Notes: generated by a model not told the origin, from the sequence alone. Positions 1 through 11,480 are shown, counted from the first letter of the stretch. The stretch: 64,000 nt of DNA from Biostraticola tofi (GCF_004343195.1 NZ_SMCR01000008.1:1-64000); one strand, 5' to 3'. A program made the numbers and translations.

Positions 1-147
<147 letters not shown>

Positions 148-168
148 TTAATTTTAAACCCTTAATGC

Positions 169-2274
169 TTATTTAGCTTTACGGGCTTCGATAATGGCCT
201 GAGCAACGTTGTTCGGTGCTTCATTGTACTTCAGGAACTCCATGGAGTAAGAAGCACGGCCCTGAGTCTGTGAACGCAGATCAGTAGCATAACCAAACAT
301 TTCAGACAAGGGGACCTGCGCACGAACGGTTTTGCCGGTCGCGGTGTCTTCCATGCCGTCAATCATACCGCGACGACGGTTCAAGTCACCGATTACGTCA
401 CCCATGTAGTCTTCAGGCGTTTCAACTTCGACTTTCATGATTGGCTCCAGCAGAACTGGTTTCGCTTTCATGAAGCCTTCTTTAAACGCCATGGAACCTG
501 CGATTTTGAACGCCATTTCAGAGGAGTCGACTTCGTGGTAAGAACCATCGAAGGCGGCAACGCGGACGTCAACAATCGGGTAACCGGCCAGAACACCGCT
601 TTTCAGCTGTTCCTGAACGCCTTTATCCACCGCAGGGACGTATTCCTTAGGAACAACACCACCGACGATTTCATTGACGAATTCGTAACCTTTACCACCT
701 GGTTCCATCGGTTCGATACGTAACCATACGTGACCGAACTGACCGCGACCACCGGACTGGCGAACAAATTTACCTTCCTGTTCGACCGTGTTGCGGATGG
801 TTTCGCGATAAGCTACCTGCGGTTTACCTACGTTGGCTTCAACGTTGAATTCGCGACGCATACGGTCAACGAGGATTTCAAGGTGAAGTTCGCCCATGCC
901 CGCGATGATAGTCTGGCCAGACTCTTCATCAGTCCATACACGGAAAGACGGATCTTCCTGTGCCAGACGGCCCAGAGCCAGACCCATTTTTTCCTGGTCA
1001 GCTTTGGTTTTCGGTTCAACGGCAACGGAGATAACCGGTTCAGGGAACTCCATACGCTCAAGGATAATCGGTTTGGCCTGGTCACACAGGGTATCACCTG
1101 TGGTTACGTCTTTCAGACCGATGGCTGCAGCGATATCGCCAGCACGAACTTCCTTGATTTCTTCACGTTTGTTGGCGTGCATCTGAACGATACGACCGAA
1201 ACGCTCACGCTTGTCTTTCACGGAGTTCAGTACAGTATCGCCCGAATTTACCACACCTGAGTAAACGCGGAAGAAGGTCAGGTTACCAACGAACGGGTCG
1301 GTAGCAATTTTAAATGCCAGCGCGGAGAACGGCTCGTCGTCGCTTGAATGACGCTCAGCGTGAGTTTCGCCATCTTCCAGCACGCCATTGATAGACTCAA
1401 CGTCCGTCGGCGCCGGCAGATACTCGATAACCGCATCCAGCATCGCCTGGACACCTTTGTTCTTGAATGCAGAACCACAGGTAACCAGGATGATTTCGTT
1501 ATTCAGCACGCGCTGACGCAGACCCGCTTTGATTTCAAGCTCGGTCAGTTCTTCGCCGCCCAGGTATTTGTCCATCAGCTCTTCAGAAGCTTCCGCTGCG
1601 GACTCGACCAGGTGCTGATGCCATTTCTCAGCCAGTTCAGCAAGCTCAGCCGGGATCTCTTCATAAGTGAAGGAAATACCCTGATCCGCTTCGCTCCAGT
1701 TGATAGCTTTCATTTTCACCAGGTCGACAACGCCAGTGAATTTTTCTTCTGCGCCGATAGCCAGCTGAATCGGAACCGGGTTAGCGGCCAGACGGGTTTT
1801 CAGCTGCTCAACAACGCGCAGGTAGTTAGCGCCCATACGGTCCATTTTGTTAACGAACGCGATACGCGGAACTTTATACTTGTTGGCCTGACGCCATACG
1901 GTTTCAGACTGTGGTTGCACACCGCCTACCGCACAGTAAACCATGACCGCACCATCAAGAACACGCATGGAACGTTCTACTTCGATGGTGAAGTCAACGT
2001 GTCCCGGGGTGTCGATGATGTTGATGCGGTGGGCATCAAACTGTTTGCCCATGCCTGACCAGAAACAGGTGGTCGCGGCGGAGGTAATGGTAATACCACG
2101 TTCCTGCTCCTGCTCCATCCAGTCCATAGTGGCTGCGCCGTTATGGACTTCACCGATTTTATGGTTTACACCGGTGTAGAACAGAATACGTTCAGTAGTG
2201 GTAGTTTTACCGGCGTCGATGTGTGCACTGATACCGATATTACGATAGCGTGCAATAGGTGTTATACGAGCCAT
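169..2274 (-). CDS. fusA: Elongation factor G
   Basis: Translocation GTPase that moves tRNA-mRNA through the ribosome and helps recycle ribosomes in the cytoplasm. The 701-residue protein (E. coli 704) shows the GTPase motifs: G1 AHIDAGKT (17-24), the switch region around [10 protein letters not shown] (57-66), G3 DTPG (88-91) and G4 NKMD (142-145). Domains II to V fill the rest. It sits 96 bp after rpsG and before tufA, the standard str operon order. No disruption is seen. The family match is certain. Confidence 0.99.
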   Translation of the reverse strand: MARITPIARYRNIGISAHIDAGKTTTTERILFYTGVNHKIGEVHNGAATMDWMEQEQERGITITSAATTCFWSGMGKQFDAHRINIIDTPGHVDFTIEVERSMRVLDGAVMVYCAVGGVQPQSETVWRQANKYKVPRIAFVNKMDRMGANYLRVVEQLKTRLAANPVPIQLAIGAEEKFTGVVDLVKMKAINWSEADQGISFTYEEIPAELAELAEKWHQHLVESAAEASEELMDKYLGGEELTELEIKAGLRQRVLNNEIILVTCGSAFKNKGVQAMLDAVIEYLPAPTDVESINGVLEDGETHAERHSSDDEPFSALAFKIATDPFVGNLTFFRVYSGVVNSGDTVLNSVKDKRERFGRIVQMHANKREEIKEVRAGDIAAAIGLKDVTTGDTLCDQAKPIILERMEFPEPVISVAVEPKTKADQEKMGLALGRLAQEDPSFRVWTDEESGQTIIAGMGELHLEILVDRMRREFNVEANVGKPQVAYRETIRNTVEQEGKFVRQSGGRGQFGHVWLRIEPMEPGGKGYEFVNEIVGGVVPKEYVPAVDKGVQEQLKSGVLAGYPIVDVRVAAFDGSYHEVDSSEMAFKIAGSMAFKEGFMKAKPVLLEPIMKVEVETPEDYMGDVIGDLNRRRGMIDGMEDTATGKTVRAQVPLSEMFGYATDLRSQTQGRASYSMEFLKYNEAPNNVAQAIIEARKAK

Positions 2275-2370
2275 TTGTATCCTCGATTACTGGGGCGTTC
2301 GTTCAAATCTCGCTACCCAAGCGGGCAACTGTTGAAGCGCCCGCCTGGTTAGCATAACTACTGAAGGTAA

Positions 2371-3311
<941 letters not shown>

Positions 3312-3393
3312 TCAATAAAGCTCCTGGTTTTTGCTTCGTAAACACGTAATAAATCGCCTCGTTATGCCGCAAGGCAAAGTACGAGGACGCAGA

Positions 3394-3422
3394 ATTTTAT
3401 GGCTCATAGGTGAGGGTGTCAA
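3394..3422 (-). promoter_or_regulatory. str operon sigma-70 promoter
   Basis: On the minus strand a perfect -35 TTGACA (3417-3422) is followed by a 17-bp spacer and a -10 TAAAAT (3394-3399). This is the expected strong promoter for rpsL-rpsG-fusA-tufA and resembles the E. coli str promoter. The start of rpsL lies about 75 bp downstream of the likely transcription start. Confidence 0.85.
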
Positions 3423-3443
3423 GAAATATACAATAATCCCGCA

Positions 3444-3731
3444 TTACCAAGCCATTTGCTGACGGTGTTTTACCGTCAGCTCAACAAACTCATTATAGCT
3501 TACCAGCGCGACATTGTCTGAAAAATGAGCAGCCAATCCTCTGGCTTCTACATCGTTTTTGAGGGCATACAGGCCTAGCGGCGTCTGGCATAACTGCGCC
3601 AATGCCGCGCAATCCTTAAGCCCAGCCATGACACCATCCTGTATTAACAGCAGATCATCGCCCTCGGCGACAATGCGCAGGAGAGGCTCAAGACTGCATT
3701 GGAACGGGGAAAGACGTAAAGTATGAAGCAT
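3444..3731 (-). CDS. tusB: tRNA 2-thiouridine synthesis sulfur-relay protein TusB
   Basis: Third subunit of the TusBCD complex that relays sulfur from TusA to TusE for mnm5s2U34 formation in Lys, Glu and Gln tRNAs. The 95-residue protein begins MLHTLRLSPFQCSLEPLLR, has the DsrH-like fold segment LLLIQDGVMAGL and ends in Trp, as family members do. It follows tusC by 17 bp in a tusD-tusC-tusB operon. Its stop lies only 22 bp upstream of the str promoter -35, so the operon runs into the str operon. Confidence 0.95.
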   Translation of the reverse strand: MLHTLRLSPFQCSLEPLLRIVAEGDDLLLIQDGVMAGLKDCAALAQLCQTPLGLYALKNDVEARGLAAHFSDNVALVSYNEFVELTVKHRQQMAW

Positions 3732-3748
3732 ATGGGTCCCGACTCCGC

Positions 3749-4108
3749 TCAGAAAGTCACTATCCGGTCATAGCCGGACAACTGCTGCCGCCATTCGACA
3801 GGCGGCAGGATGCGGGCATCCAGCACCCATTGCGTTACCGAGGCCAGGCCGCGTTCTGCGAGCGATGCCGCACAAATATAGCATTGATCGATGTCATAAA
3901 CGGGTAATACGCCGAAGGTGGCGATAAAATTGCGGGCGAGGATCTTTTCCGGCTGCTGCTCAGGCAACAGGCACAGAACGCCATCCGCGATAAAAAAGAC
4001 GCCGATTTCATCGGTCAGAGCAGAGAAGGCCAGTACCGCATCCAGTCCTTCTCTGCCGGCGGCGATACCATGCGGCGCGTGGGTGAATACCACGGCGATC
4101 CGGTTCAT
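3749..4108 (-). CDS. tusC: Sulfur-relay protein TusC
   Basis: DsrF-like subunit of the cytoplasmic TusBCD heterohexamer used in tRNA 2-thiolation. At 119 residues it equals the usual family length. It opens with a beta strand [12 protein letters not shown] followed by the [14 protein letters not shown] helix typical of the DsrE/F fold. Nine bases separate it from tusD upstream, and tusB follows after 17 bp, so the three are co-transcribed. Confidence 0.95.
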   Translation of the reverse strand: MNRIAVVFTHAPHGIAAGREGLDAVLAFSALTDEIGVFFIADGVLCLLPEQQPEKILARNFIATFGVLPVYDIDQCYICAASLAERGLASVTQWVLDARILPPVEWRQQLSGYDRIVTF

Positions 4109-4117
4109 GATGCTACC

Positions 4118-4510
4118 TTAAAACTGGACAAAGCGATCACTTTCAAGCAAAGACTGGGCCAGCGCGCCGAGACCACTCAGGGTAAATCCCGGCTGCAGGT
4201 TGTCGCCAACCAGTGACAGCGCCCGCGCTTGATGGCTATCAGTCACGCCGCGCCGCAGCGCCGCCGCCACGCAAATATGCAGTCCAATCTGATGGTCGTG
4301 GCCGAACTGCTGCCACTCGCGCACCATATCCACTTCATCGGTAGCCGGAGCGCTGAGTCGGTTGCCGTTAAGTACACCGTCCTGATAAAAGAAGACTTGA
4401 TGGATGCAGTGACCGCAGTCCAGCAACGCCCTGGCGAACTGCAATGCGCTGGCTGACTGCTGTGACCCATAGGCAGGGCCGCTTACCATCAGGCAGTAGG
4501 ATAAACTCAC
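4118..4510 (-). CDS. tusD: Sulfurtransferase TusD
   Basis: Catalytic subunit of TusBCD: its conserved cysteine accepts persulfide sulfur from TusA and passes it to TusE. The 130-residue DsrE-family protein carries that cysteine in [12 protein letters not shown] (Cys80; Cys78 in E. coli). The start codon overlaps the end of yheO by 4 bp, so translation is probably coupled to yheO. Confidence 0.96.
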   Translation of the reverse strand: MSLSYCLMVSGPAYGSQQSASALQFARALLDCGHCIHQVFFYQDGVLNGNRLSAPATDEVDMVREWQQFGHDHQIGLHICVAAALRRGVTDSHQARALSLVGDNLQPGFTLSGLGALAQSLLESDRFVQF

Positions 4511-5229
4511 CGGTCCAGACCCAAAAAGTCACCGCTTTTAAACTGGCGGATGTACAGATAGACCGTGTGTTTGGAAATATTCAACCGATCGGCGACCTGA
4601 TTGATGGCGTCTTTAATGTCGAAAATGCCCTTCTCATAAAGATTGAGTACGATCTGCCGGTTCTTGGCATTGTTGGTGACGCTGCGATCGGCATTGACCT
4701 CTTCAATAGTGAATTCAAGCGTCTGGGCTACCAGATCGTCTACCGAAGAAGCGAAATTGACCGAGGGTGGATTCTCCTGTGTCTCCGGCGGAATGAAGGT
4801 CTGCATAATTTGTGAAAAAGGCACATCCAGATTCATATTGATGCACAGCAGGCCAATGACCCTTTTTTCCCGGTTACGGATGGCAATCGTGACTGATTTC
4901 ATCAGCACGCCGTTTTTAGCGCGGGTAAAATAGGCCCTTGAGACACTGGTATCTTCATCAGCCATATCATGGAGCATCCGCAGCGCCAGGTCTGAAATGG
5001 GTGATCCTACCTTGCGCCCGGTGTGTTCGCCGTTGGCAATCCTGATTGCGGAACACTTCAAATCTTCGAGGGAATGCAGCACGATTTCACAATGTTCGCC
5101 GATAAGCATCGCCAGGCCATCCACTACGGCCTCATAAGACTTGAGTATTTCGTGATCGACGGAACTGAACGGCCGTTCATCCATTAAATCAAGCTCGCTG
5201 AACTCATGGCTCGGAAGAGAACTAGACAT
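4507..5229 (-). CDS. yheO: YheO-type transcriptional regulator (PAS-like domain plus HTH)
   Basis: Predicted DNA-binding protein of 240 residues, the family's usual length. Residues about 25-140 form the YheO PAS-like domain ([20 protein letters not shown]...); residues about 185-235 form a helix-turn-helix with the core [21 protein letters not shown]. It overlaps tusD by 4 bp, the same arrangement as in E. coli. Targets are not established; co-transcription with the tRNA-thiolation genes hints at a link to sulfur or translation state, but that is inference. Confidence 0.9.
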   Translation of the reverse strand: MSSSLPSHEFSELDLMDERPFSSVDHEILKSYEAVVDGLAMLIGEHCEIVLHSLEDLKCSAIRIANGEHTGRKVGSPISDLALRMLHDMADEDTSVSRAYFTRAKNGVLMKSVTIAIRNREKRVIGLLCINMNLDVPFSQIMQTFIPPETQENPPSVNFASSVDDLVAQTLEFTIEEVNADRSVTNNAKNRQIVLNLYEKGIFDIKDAINQVADRLNISKHTVYLYIRQFKSGDFLGLDR

Positions 5230-5432
5230 GTGAGTTTACCACCCGTTAAACAGAGCCTGTCTCGACATGGTTGGGCAGACTCAGCTTCTAAATATATTAT
5301 CTGGGCGCTAGTCTAGCAAATCAGAGAAAAAACTGTCCTGGTGTCAGGCCGGTTTTTTACAACCAGATCACTGTTCTGTCGAATAAAAGCAATATTAGCC
5401 CTAAATTAAGTGATGACATTCACATTTACCGC

Positions 5433-6452
5433 TTATGCGCTTTCCGGCGAATAGCCGTCAGCATCCGCCGGGAAAGCGAATAATTCCCTTTTTACCTCGC
5501 CATGAGCGGTGCGATTTACGTTAGTGTCCGCACCCTGGGGCCGGGTTATCGCCATCTTGTACTGCAGAGGCGAATGTCCCAGCACGCGCTTGAAAGCCGT
5601 GGAGAATGCACTTATCGATTCGTAGCCCAAGGACAATGCCAGCTGTGTAATCGGTTCAGCCGAATGTTCCAGCCGATCGCAGGCCAGCAACATACGCCAG
5701 CGGGTCAGATACTGCATTGGCGTCTCGCCCATCACCGCGCGAAAGCGCGTGGCAAACAGCGTCCGGGACATTCCGGCCTCTAAACCCAGCCCCTGTATTG
5801 TCCAGCGCCGAGCGGGTTCGGCGTGCATCATCTGCAGCGCACACCGCAAACGCTTATCCGCCAGCGCTGCCAGCCAGCCGGTCTCCAGCGTACTCGCATT
5901 GGCCAGATGGGACCGCAGCGCCTGCACCAGCATCATGTGCGCCAGATCCTGCACCAGCGCATGGGTGCCGGGCATTGCCTGGCGCAATTCCTGCCTCATC
6001 CGTTCAACGGCCCATTGCAGCGCGGCCTGTTCGGTTTGCCCGCTCAGGTGCACCACCGGCGGCAAAAGGCCCAGCAGCAATTCCGCCTGGTTATTGTTCA
6101 CCGCAAAACGCGCGCCCGCCAGCGAGAAAGTCTTCCCGGTTCCCAGCACCACCGTACCGCCCGGGCCGGCCGCAGGAAATAGCGTGGAGGCATTGACTGC
6201 AGGCAACGACAGGTCGCTGGCCAGCCTGAATGGCCGCCCGCGAGGCAGCACGAAGGCATCTCCCTGTTGCAGGCGTATCGGCTGTTTAACGCCATCGACC
6301 GCCATCCAGCAAACGCCGGCAAGGATGCAGTAACATTTGATCTGGCCGTGCTGGTGAGCAAAGTCGACTGACCAATCGCCGCCAGCGATGAAGCCCGATG
6401 AAATCGTTGCTCGGGGACGCAACAGCGAAAGCAGGTCGGAAAGAGGATCCAT
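5433..6452 (-). CDS. AraC-family regulator with N-terminal cupin (Cupin_6 type)
   Basis: A 339-residue transcription factor. Residues about 1-190 resemble the cupin sensor domain seen in AraC proteins that open MDPLSDLLSLLRPR; residues about 205-305 carry the two AraC helix-turn-helix motifs (LEAGMSRTLFATRFR and ALSLGYESISAFSTAFKRVLG, then HSPLQYK). A C-terminal tail of about 40 residues follows. It lies alone between yheO and fkpA, where E. coli has no gene, so it is an insertion relative to that order. Ligand and targets are unknown; such proteins often control oxidoreductases or efflux genes, but none is adjacent. Confidence 0.85.
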   Translation of the reverse strand: MDPLSDLLSLLRPRATISSGFIAGGDWSVDFAHQHGQIKCYCILAGVCWMAVDGVKQPIRLQQGDAFVLPRGRPFRLASDLSLPAVNASTLFPAAGPGGTVVLGTGKTFSLAGARFAVNNNQAELLLGLLPPVVHLSGQTEQAALQWAVERMRQELRQAMPGTHALVQDLAHMMLVQALRSHLANASTLETGWLAALADKRLRCALQMMHAEPARRWTIQGLGLEAGMSRTLFATRFRAVMGETPMQYLTRWRMLLACDRLEHSAEPITQLALSLGYESISAFSTAFKRVLGHSPLQYKMAITRPQGADTNVNRTAHGEVKRELFAFPADADGYSPESA

Positions 6453-6581
6453 GACACCACCGAACGATCGATAAAATAATAAGGACTATAAACGATGAAT
6501 CGTTCAAACCGCAAGGATTGGGATCACAGCCTAGACGTCATCGCGGCCAGCAGACTCATCTTTATGTCGTGTGCGCCCGCT

Positions 6582-6615
6582 GAAATAAAAGCGGCCTCCG
6601 TTAACAGGAGGCCGC
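6582..6615 (-). terminator. Rho-independent terminator of fkpA
   Basis: A perfect 9-bp stem GCGGCCTCC / GGAGGCCGC (6591-6599, 6607-6615) with a 7-nt loop is followed on the minus strand by TTTTATTTC. It lies 58 bp beyond the fkpA stop codon. Confidence 0.85.
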
Positions 6616-6672
6616 TGAGAGGCGACGTTGCCGTTTATCGGCAGTCATTCTCTGCCGGGGTGCCGCAAAAGG

Positions 6673-7512
6673 TTACTGATTGGTTTCGGCGGCAGCGGGT
6701 TTGCCGTCAGCAGGTTTTTCACTCTGCGCTGGCGTGGCTTTGATATCCAACAGTTCTACGTCAAATACCAGGGTAGAGTTGGCAGGGATGCCGGGCACGC
6801 CGGTTTTGCCATAGGCCTGTTCTGGCGGGATGACCAACTGAATCTTGCCGCCTTTCTTGATTTGCTTCAGGCCTTCGGTCCAGCCCGGAATAACGCCGTC
6901 AAGACGGAATGACAGCGGCTCGCCACGTTTGTAGGAGTTGTCGAATTCAGTACCGTCGGCCAGGGTGCCTTTATAGTTCACAACCACGGTGTCGCTGTCG
7001 GTCGGCGCTTTGCCAGTGCCGGCTTTCTCAACTTTGTACAGCACACCGTTTTCAGTTTTTTTCACGCCTTTCTGCTTGGCGTAGTCGGCGCGGTATTTAT
7101 CACCCTTGGCGGCGTTTTCTTTGGCTTCCTGCTCCATTTTGGTCTGGGCAGCCTGCTTAACGCGGGCTTCAAAGCCCTGCAAGGTAGTCTCAATTTCCTG
7201 ATCGGAAAGTTTGCTCTGATTGGCAAAGGCATCCTGGACACCTGAAATCAATTGGTTTTTATCCAGTTTGACGCCCAGTTTTTCCTGCTCTTTAAGCGAG
7301 TTATCCATGTAGCGGCCAAGAGAAGCGCCCAACGCATAAGCCGCCTGGTCTTCGCTGCTCTTAAATTTGTCCGAGCTTGCAGTGGCCGGTGCATTGGCCG
7401 GAGTCGTCGCTGCGGTACCCGCTGTGGCACTCTCCGCTGCCATAACCTGTGACGAAGCTAAGGTAAGCGCCATAGTGGTTGCTAGCAGCGTGATGTTAAA
7501 CAGTGATTTCAT
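6673..7512 (-). CDS. fkpA: Periplasmic FKBP-type peptidyl-prolyl isomerase FkpA
   Basis: Periplasmic chaperone and proline isomerase. A longer ORF begins at 7524, but the ATG at 7512 has GGAG six bases upstream and gives the family start MKSLFNITLLATTMALTLAS, a signal peptide ending near VMAA. Residues about 40-150 are the helical dimerisation domain (FKSSEDQAAYALGASLGRYM); the C-terminal FKBP domain follows with FDNSYKRGEPLSFRLDGVIPGW and YGKTGVPGIPANSTLVFDVEL. Length is 279 residues against 270 in E. coli. The A/T-rich linker after the signal and the TPAQSEKPADGKPAAAE tail are low-complexity. Confidence 0.96.
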   Translation of the reverse strand: MKSLFNITLLATTMALTLASSQVMAAESATAGTAATTPANAPATASSDKFKSSEDQAAYALGASLGRYMDNSLKEQEKLGVKLDKNQLISGVQDAFANQSKLSDQEIETTLQGFEARVKQAAQTKMEQEAKENAAKGDKYRADYAKQKGVKKTENGVLYKVEKAGTGKAPTDSDTVVVNYKGTLADGTEFDNSYKRGEPLSFRLDGVIPGWTEGLKQIKKGGKIQLVIPPEQAYGKTGVPGIPANSTLVFDVELLDIKATPAQSEKPADGKPAAAETNQ

Positions 7513-7627
7513 CCATTTCTCCATATCCTGGGTTATCGCTTCCCAGATTCGATACCTAAATTAAGCAGACACTATAGCTGCGCGGGCAATCACAACACAA
7601 TCTCTATACCTGTCGATTGAGTCTAAC

Positions 7628-7656
7628 TGGGACTTTTTTTGCCACAAGAAGTTTCC
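7628..7656 (-). promoter_or_regulatory. Candidate sigma-E promoter of fkpA
   Basis: The minus strand reads GAAACTT (7649-7655), a 15-bp spacer and GTCCCA (7628-7633). This approximates the sigma-E consensus GGAACTT / GTCTAA, with one and two mismatches. fkpA is a known sigma-E gene in E. coli. The ATG lies about 115 bp downstream. The remaining fkpA-slyX spacer (7513-7819) shows no other clear element. Confidence 0.4.
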
Positions 7657-7819
7657 TTTAAAAATTGATAGCGTTGCATATGCGTTTGGATTGCCTGGCG
7701 GATTATCGCTTAATACGCGCAATATCCATGATTTACGGGTAGAATTGCCCAAGAACAGCATCGGTTACATTAACCTAGGATAAAGATTGGCGATTTGTCT
7801 GAAAAGAGAGGTGAACACA

Positions 7820-8038
7820 ATGGAACTTTCGGTACTCGAGCATCGATTAGATGAGTTGGAAGGCCGCTTGGCATTTCAGGAAGTAACCATAGAAGATCTC
7901 AACCAGACCCTGGTGGCGCATCAGCGAGATATCGGCAGGCTGCAGGAGCAGTTGCGCTTACTGTCGGAAAAACTGCGCAATCAGCAAAGCTCGATCATTG
8001 CGTCGCAATCTGAAGAAACCCCTCCCCCTCATTACTGA
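7820..8038 (+). CDS. slyX: SlyX family coiled-coil protein
   Basis: Small protein of unknown function found next to slyD across Enterobacterales. The start is set at 7820, with GAGAGGTG just upstream, giving 72 residues, the same as E. coli; a further in-frame upstream extension to 7787 lacks a ribosome site. Residues 1-58 are a heptad-rich coiled coil ([20 protein letters not shown]), and the tail ends with the family signature EETPPPHY. It is convergent with slyD, and the two share the terminator between them. Confidence 0.93.
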   Translation: MELSVLEHRLDELEGRLAFQEVTIEDLNQTLVAHQRDIGRLQEQLRLLSEKLRNQQSSIIASQSEETPPPHY

Positions 8039-8068
8039 AAAAAGGGGCGCATCACTGCGCCCCTTGCT
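8036..8068. terminator. Bidirectional terminator between slyX and slyD
   Basis: A 10-bp stem AAGGGGCGCA / TGCGCCCCTT (8042-8051, 8056-8065) with a 4-nt loop lies between the convergent stops. On the minus strand it is followed by a run of T, making it strong for slyD; the plus-strand tail TTGCTGTCT is weaker for slyX. Confidence 0.85.
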
Positions 8069-8074
8069 GTCTGA

Positions 8075-8662
8075 TTAATGGCAACCACAACCGCCGCCGC
8101 CACAGCCGCCTTTCTTGTGCTCATGGTCGTGGTCATGGCCATGTCCGCCACAGCAACCGTCGCCGTGTTCATGATCATGGTCGTGATGATGATCATGCTC
8201 GCCATGCACATGGCCGTGCGCAAGTTCTTCAGCAGTGGCCTCGCGGATAGCCATAACCTCTACGTTAAAACGCAGGTTCTGGCCGGCCAGCATATGATTG
8301 CCGTCGACAACCACATGGTCGCCATCAACTTCGGTGATTTCGACCGGTACCTGGCCCTGATCGGTTTCCGCCAGGAAGCGCATGCCGACTTCCAGCTCAT
8401 CCACACCCATAAAAACATCCTTGGGTACGCGCTGAACCAGGTTTTCGTCATATTGGCCATAGGCGTCATTGGCACCGACGCTGACATCGAATTTGTCGCC
8501 GACGGCTTTGCCGTCAAGGGCATTTTCCAAACCTGAAATCAGCGAGCCGTGACCATGCAGATAGTCCAACGGCGCGCTCACCGGAGACTCATCAACCAAT
8601 ACACCATCTTCTGTACGTACCTGGTAGGCCAGGCTGACCACCAGATCTTTTGCAACTTTCAT
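8075..8662 (-). CDS. slyD: FKBP-type prolyl isomerase and nickel metallochaperone SlyD
   Basis: Cytoplasmic prolyl isomerase and chaperone that also supplies nickel to hydrogenase. Residues 1-69 and about 130-150 form the FKBP fold, interrupted by the insert-in-flap chaperone domain (about 70-130). Residues about 148-195 are the metal-binding tail, exceptionally rich in His, Asp, Cys and Gly (HGEHDHHHDHDHEHGDGCC and a GGCGGGGCGCH end). Total 195 residues against 196 in E. coli. It is also the host factor required for phiX174 lysis in E. coli. Confidence 0.97.
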   Translation of the reverse strand: MKVAKDLVVSLAYQVRTEDGVLVDESPVSAPLDYLHGHGSLISGLENALDGKAVGDKFDVSVGANDAYGQYDENLVQRVPKDVFMGVDELEVGMRFLAETDQGQVPVEITEVDGDHVVVDGNHMLAGQNLRFNVEVMAIREATAEELAHGHVHGEHDHHHDHDHEHGDGCCGGHGHDHDHEHKKGGCGGGGCGCH

Positions 8663-8756
8663 GATATCTCCTACCGTTGGAAACGAAATTGGCGCAGATT
8701 CTAACGAAAAACCACGCCCTTGTATCCTTCAGCATAAAAAAATAGCGTCAATAACG

Positions 8757-8960
8757 CTACTCGGGATGGAAAATACCGATAATCTGATCCGGCGCCGGGT
8801 GCTTTTCACCGAGTGCGATAGACGTCTGGCGTTGGGTAAAGCCGCACGCCACACAGATGACACTTTCGATATTATTGTCCAGCCACACTGCCAGGGTATC
8901 GGCACTCTGGCAGGAGGGACAAACGGCACCGGCAATAAAACGCTTACGCTTTGCCGTCAT
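8757..8960 (-). CDS. yheV: YheV family putative zinc-ribbon protein
   Basis: Small conserved protein of unknown function. The start is placed at 8960, where AGGAG precedes ATG; this gives 67 residues beginning [17 protein letters not shown], matching the family, whereas the longer ORF to 8990 would add ten unconserved residues. Two CxxC pairs (Cys14/Cys17 and Cys36/Cys39) form a likely zinc ribbon, and the end QIIGIFHPE is the family signature. Its first 17 bases overlap the end of kefB, so it is probably translated with the kefG-kefB operon. Confidence 0.9.
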   Translation of the reverse strand: MTAKRKRFIAGAVCPSCQSADTLAVWLDNNIESVICVACGFTQRQTSIALGEKHPAPDQIIGIFHPE

Positions 8961-10791
8961 AATTTTTATCTCCTGCATGTTCGTGCTCATCCCAGCCGTC
9001 CGGTTGCCGGCGCTCCGACTGCATCTCGCGCTGGAAAATATCTTCCAATTCCCGGCGCGCTTCCTTAAGACGGGATATATGGGCTACGTCACCCTGTAAT
9101 TGTGGCATCAGCTCACGCAGCATACGCATATCCAGCCGGCGAAAATGCTGCTGGGCCCGATGTGCTTGATGGGGATGCATTCCCAATTCAAGCAGCGTTT
9201 TGCGTCCCAGCTCGAGCGCGCTGGAAAAGGTTTCACGCGAAAATTGCGTCACGCCGGCCAACAGCATCTCATGGGCTTCAACACGCCCGCGAGCCCGGGC
9301 CAGAATCCTGAGATGCGGAAAATGCTGCTGGCACAGACGCACGATAACCATATTATCCTCCGGCGTATTGGCGGCGATGACAATGGCTTTGGCTTTTTCC
9401 GCCCCCGCCGCCCGCAGCAGTTCCAGCTCGGTGGCATCACCGTAATAAACAGTATAGCCGTAACTTCGCATCAGGCTGACTACTGCAATATCACGTTCCA
9501 GCACCGTGATACGCATTTTATTCGCCATCAGCAAGCGGCCGATAACCTGTCCAAAGCGGCCAAACCCAACGATAATCGCCTGCGGTTCGTCGTCTTCGAC
9601 ATGGGGCGTTTCTTCGTCTTCATCCGGGGCGTTATAACGCCGCACCAGGATACGGTCAATCAATTGCATCAGCAGTGGCGTGGCCATCATCGACAGCGTG
9701 ACCGTGACCAGCAGCAGTGACAGCATGTCCGGCGCCAGGATCTTCTGGGCGGCGGCGGCGGAAAACAGCACAAAGGCGAACTCTCCGCTCTGGCTCAGCA
9801 CGCCGGCAAACTGCAGCCTGACGGAGCGGCGTAATCCCAGTCCCCGGGCCAGCGCATACAGCACCGTCCCTTTAACCGCCAGCAGGATAACCAGTCCTGC
9901 CAGGACGGTAAACAGATGGACATACAGAATGCCCAGGTTAAGCGCCATCCCAACCGAAATAAAGAACAAGCCGAGCAACAGCCCCTTGAAGGGTTCGATG
10001 GCGATCTCTAGCTCGTGGCGATACTCGCTTTCAGCCAGCAATACACCGGCGATAAAGGTGCCGAGCGCCATGGACAGCCCCAGCATATCCATGAACAGCG
10101 CAGACCCCAACACCAGCAATAAAGCGGCGGCGGTAAAAACCTCACGGACGTTGGCCAGGGCAATATAGCGAAAAAGGGGTCGCAGCAGATAGCGGCCGCC
10201 AACCAGCATAACAGCGAACGCAATGACTTTGAGACCGATACGCATCCAGTCACTGGGTTCCTGGCCGCCGCTGGCCAGCAGTGGTATCAGCGACAGTGCG
10301 GGTATGACCGCCATATCCTGAAACAGCAGCACCGAGAAGCCGAGCTGTCCACCCTCGTTACGGTTCATGCCCTTATCGCGCATCAGTTGCAGAGCCACCG
10401 CGGTAGAGGACATGGCCAGCCCGATACCGCCAATCAGCGCCGATTGCCAGGGGGCATGGGTCAGGTAGAGCAGTCCGCCAAGTATCGCAGCGGTGATCAA
10501 TACCTGGGCGGCGCCGGCACCGAAAATCGAACGCCGCAGTTGCCAAAGTTTGGAGGGATTCAGCTCAAGGCCGATGATAAACATCAGAAACACGACGCCA
10601 AGCTCAGAGAAGTGCAGTATTTCATCCACATCGCGGATAAACCCCAACCCCCACGGACCGATGGCGATACCGGCTACCAGGTAACCAATGACCGCCCCGA
10701 CGCCAAGCCGCCGGGCGATCGGTACGGCGACAACGGCGGCAAACAGAAAAAGCACCACGGCGGTAAGAAATGACGGACTGCTACTTTCCAT
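8944..10791 (-). CDS. kefB: Glutathione-regulated potassium/proton antiporter KefB
   Basis: Inner-membrane K+ efflux system gated by glutathione adducts, protecting against electrophiles by acidifying the cytoplasm. The start at 10791 has AAGGA seven bases upstream and gives 615 residues (E. coli 601); the ORF to 10815 adds eight residues without support. Residues about 1-375 are the CPA2 transport domain with many membrane helices; a RCK/KTN nucleotide-binding domain follows with the Rossmann motif GFGRFG. It overlaps its ancillary subunit gene kefG by 11 bp and yheV by 17 bp. Confidence 0.97.
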   Translation of the reverse strand: MESSSPSFLTAVVLFLFAAVVAVPIARRLGVGAVIGYLVAGIAIGPWGLGFIRDVDEILHFSELGVVFLMFIIGLELNPSKLWQLRRSIFGAGAAQVLITAAILGGLLYLTHAPWQSALIGGIGLAMSSTAVALQLMRDKGMNRNEGGQLGFSVLLFQDMAVIPALSLIPLLASGGQEPSDWMRIGLKVIAFAVMLVGGRYLLRPLFRYIALANVREVFTAAALLLVLGSALFMDMLGLSMALGTFIAGVLLAESEYRHELEIAIEPFKGLLLGLFFISVGMALNLGILYVHLFTVLAGLVILLAVKGTVLYALARGLGLRRSVRLQFAGVLSQSGEFAFVLFSAAAAQKILAPDMLSLLLVTVTLSMMATPLLMQLIDRILVRRYNAPDEDEETPHVEDDEPQAIIVGFGRFGQVIGRLLMANKMRITVLERDIAVVSLMRSYGYTVYYGDATELELLRAAGAEKAKAIVIAANTPEDNMVIVRLCQQHFPHLRILARARGRVEAHEMLLAGVTQFSRETFSSALELGRKTLLELGMHPHQAHRAQQHFRRLDMRMLRELMPQLQGDVAHISRLKEARRELEDIFQREMQSERRQPDGWDEHEHAGDKNYDGKA

Positions 10792-11350
10792 GTGGCATTC
10801 CTTTATCCCGGGCAAAGGGGTTGCTCAGCCAGTGATGATATTCACCTGCATGCCATGCGAGCCGGTCCGGCTGCTGGCGCCGGGCCCAGTAGATAATCAT
10901 CGGGGCGATCCACATCATGTGGCAAAGCGAGGCGGTGAGTTCAAAAGGGCGCAATATGTCTTCCATGCTGCATCTGCGGCTGCCGGTTACCGGGTACATT
11001 CTTTCAGGCTCGCCGGTGGTAATTACCGAACGCCAATATTTACCGGCCAGGGCACTGCCGCCGCTGCCGTTGGCGAAACCGCGCGCCAGCACCCGGTCCA
11101 GCCACTCCTTGAGCAGTGCCGGGCAACTATAGGTATACAATGGATGCTGGAAAACGATAATGTCGTGCTCGCGTAAAAGCTGCTGCTCAGCATGAACATC
11201 GATAAAGAAATCCGGATAATGCCAGTAAAGATCATGTACCGTAACATGCTCCAGCGAGTTAGCCGCACTGAGCAAGACCCGGTTGGCCACCGACGCCTGA
11301 GGTTCAGGATGGGCGTACAACAGTAAAATTTTCGGTGGTTGCGGGATCAA
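10781..11350 (-). CDS. kefG: KefG, quinone-reductase-like activator of KefB
   Basis: Flavodoxin-fold NAD(P)H oxidoreductase of 189 residues required for full KefB activity. It begins with the flavodoxin-type loop [17 protein letters not shown] and contains the family segments [36 protein letters not shown] and ITTGEPE. It is first in a kefG-kefB-yheV unit with overlapping reading frames. The C-terminal tail ([13 protein letters not shown]) overlaps the kefB ribosome site and start. It is divergent from yheS. Confidence 0.95.
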   Translation of the reverse strand: MIPQPPKILLLYAHPEPQASVANRVLLSAANSLEHVTVHDLYWHYPDFFIDVHAEQQLLREHDIIVFQHPLYTYSCPALLKEWLDRVLARGFANGSGGSALAGKYWRSVITTGEPERMYPVTGSRRCSMEDILRPFELTASLCHMMWIAPMIIYWARRQQPDRLAWHAGEYHHWLSNPFARDKGMPHGK

Positions 11351-11412
11351 TTCCCCTCCAAAGCGTCGTCAGGCCGCAGCATTTCCGCTACCATGCTCCG
11401 CAAAGTCAACGA

Positions 11413-11431
11413 GCAGGATGCAGAATCCTGC
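11413..11431. other. Inverted repeat between kefG and yheS
   Basis: The 130-bp divergent region holds a 7-bp inverted repeat GCAGGAT-5 nt-ATCCTGC. It could be an operator or an RNA hairpin in the yheS leader. No T-run follows. No known regulator consensus was recognised. Confidence 0.3.
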
Positions 11432-11480
11432 CTGGCATTTAACGATGATATTTTAACATACTCTTAAACGATGGCGCTTT

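Noticed and set aside
1348-2058. 236-codon plus-strand ORF opposite fusA
   Set aside because: Antisense shadow of a highly conserved gene; no recognisable domain.
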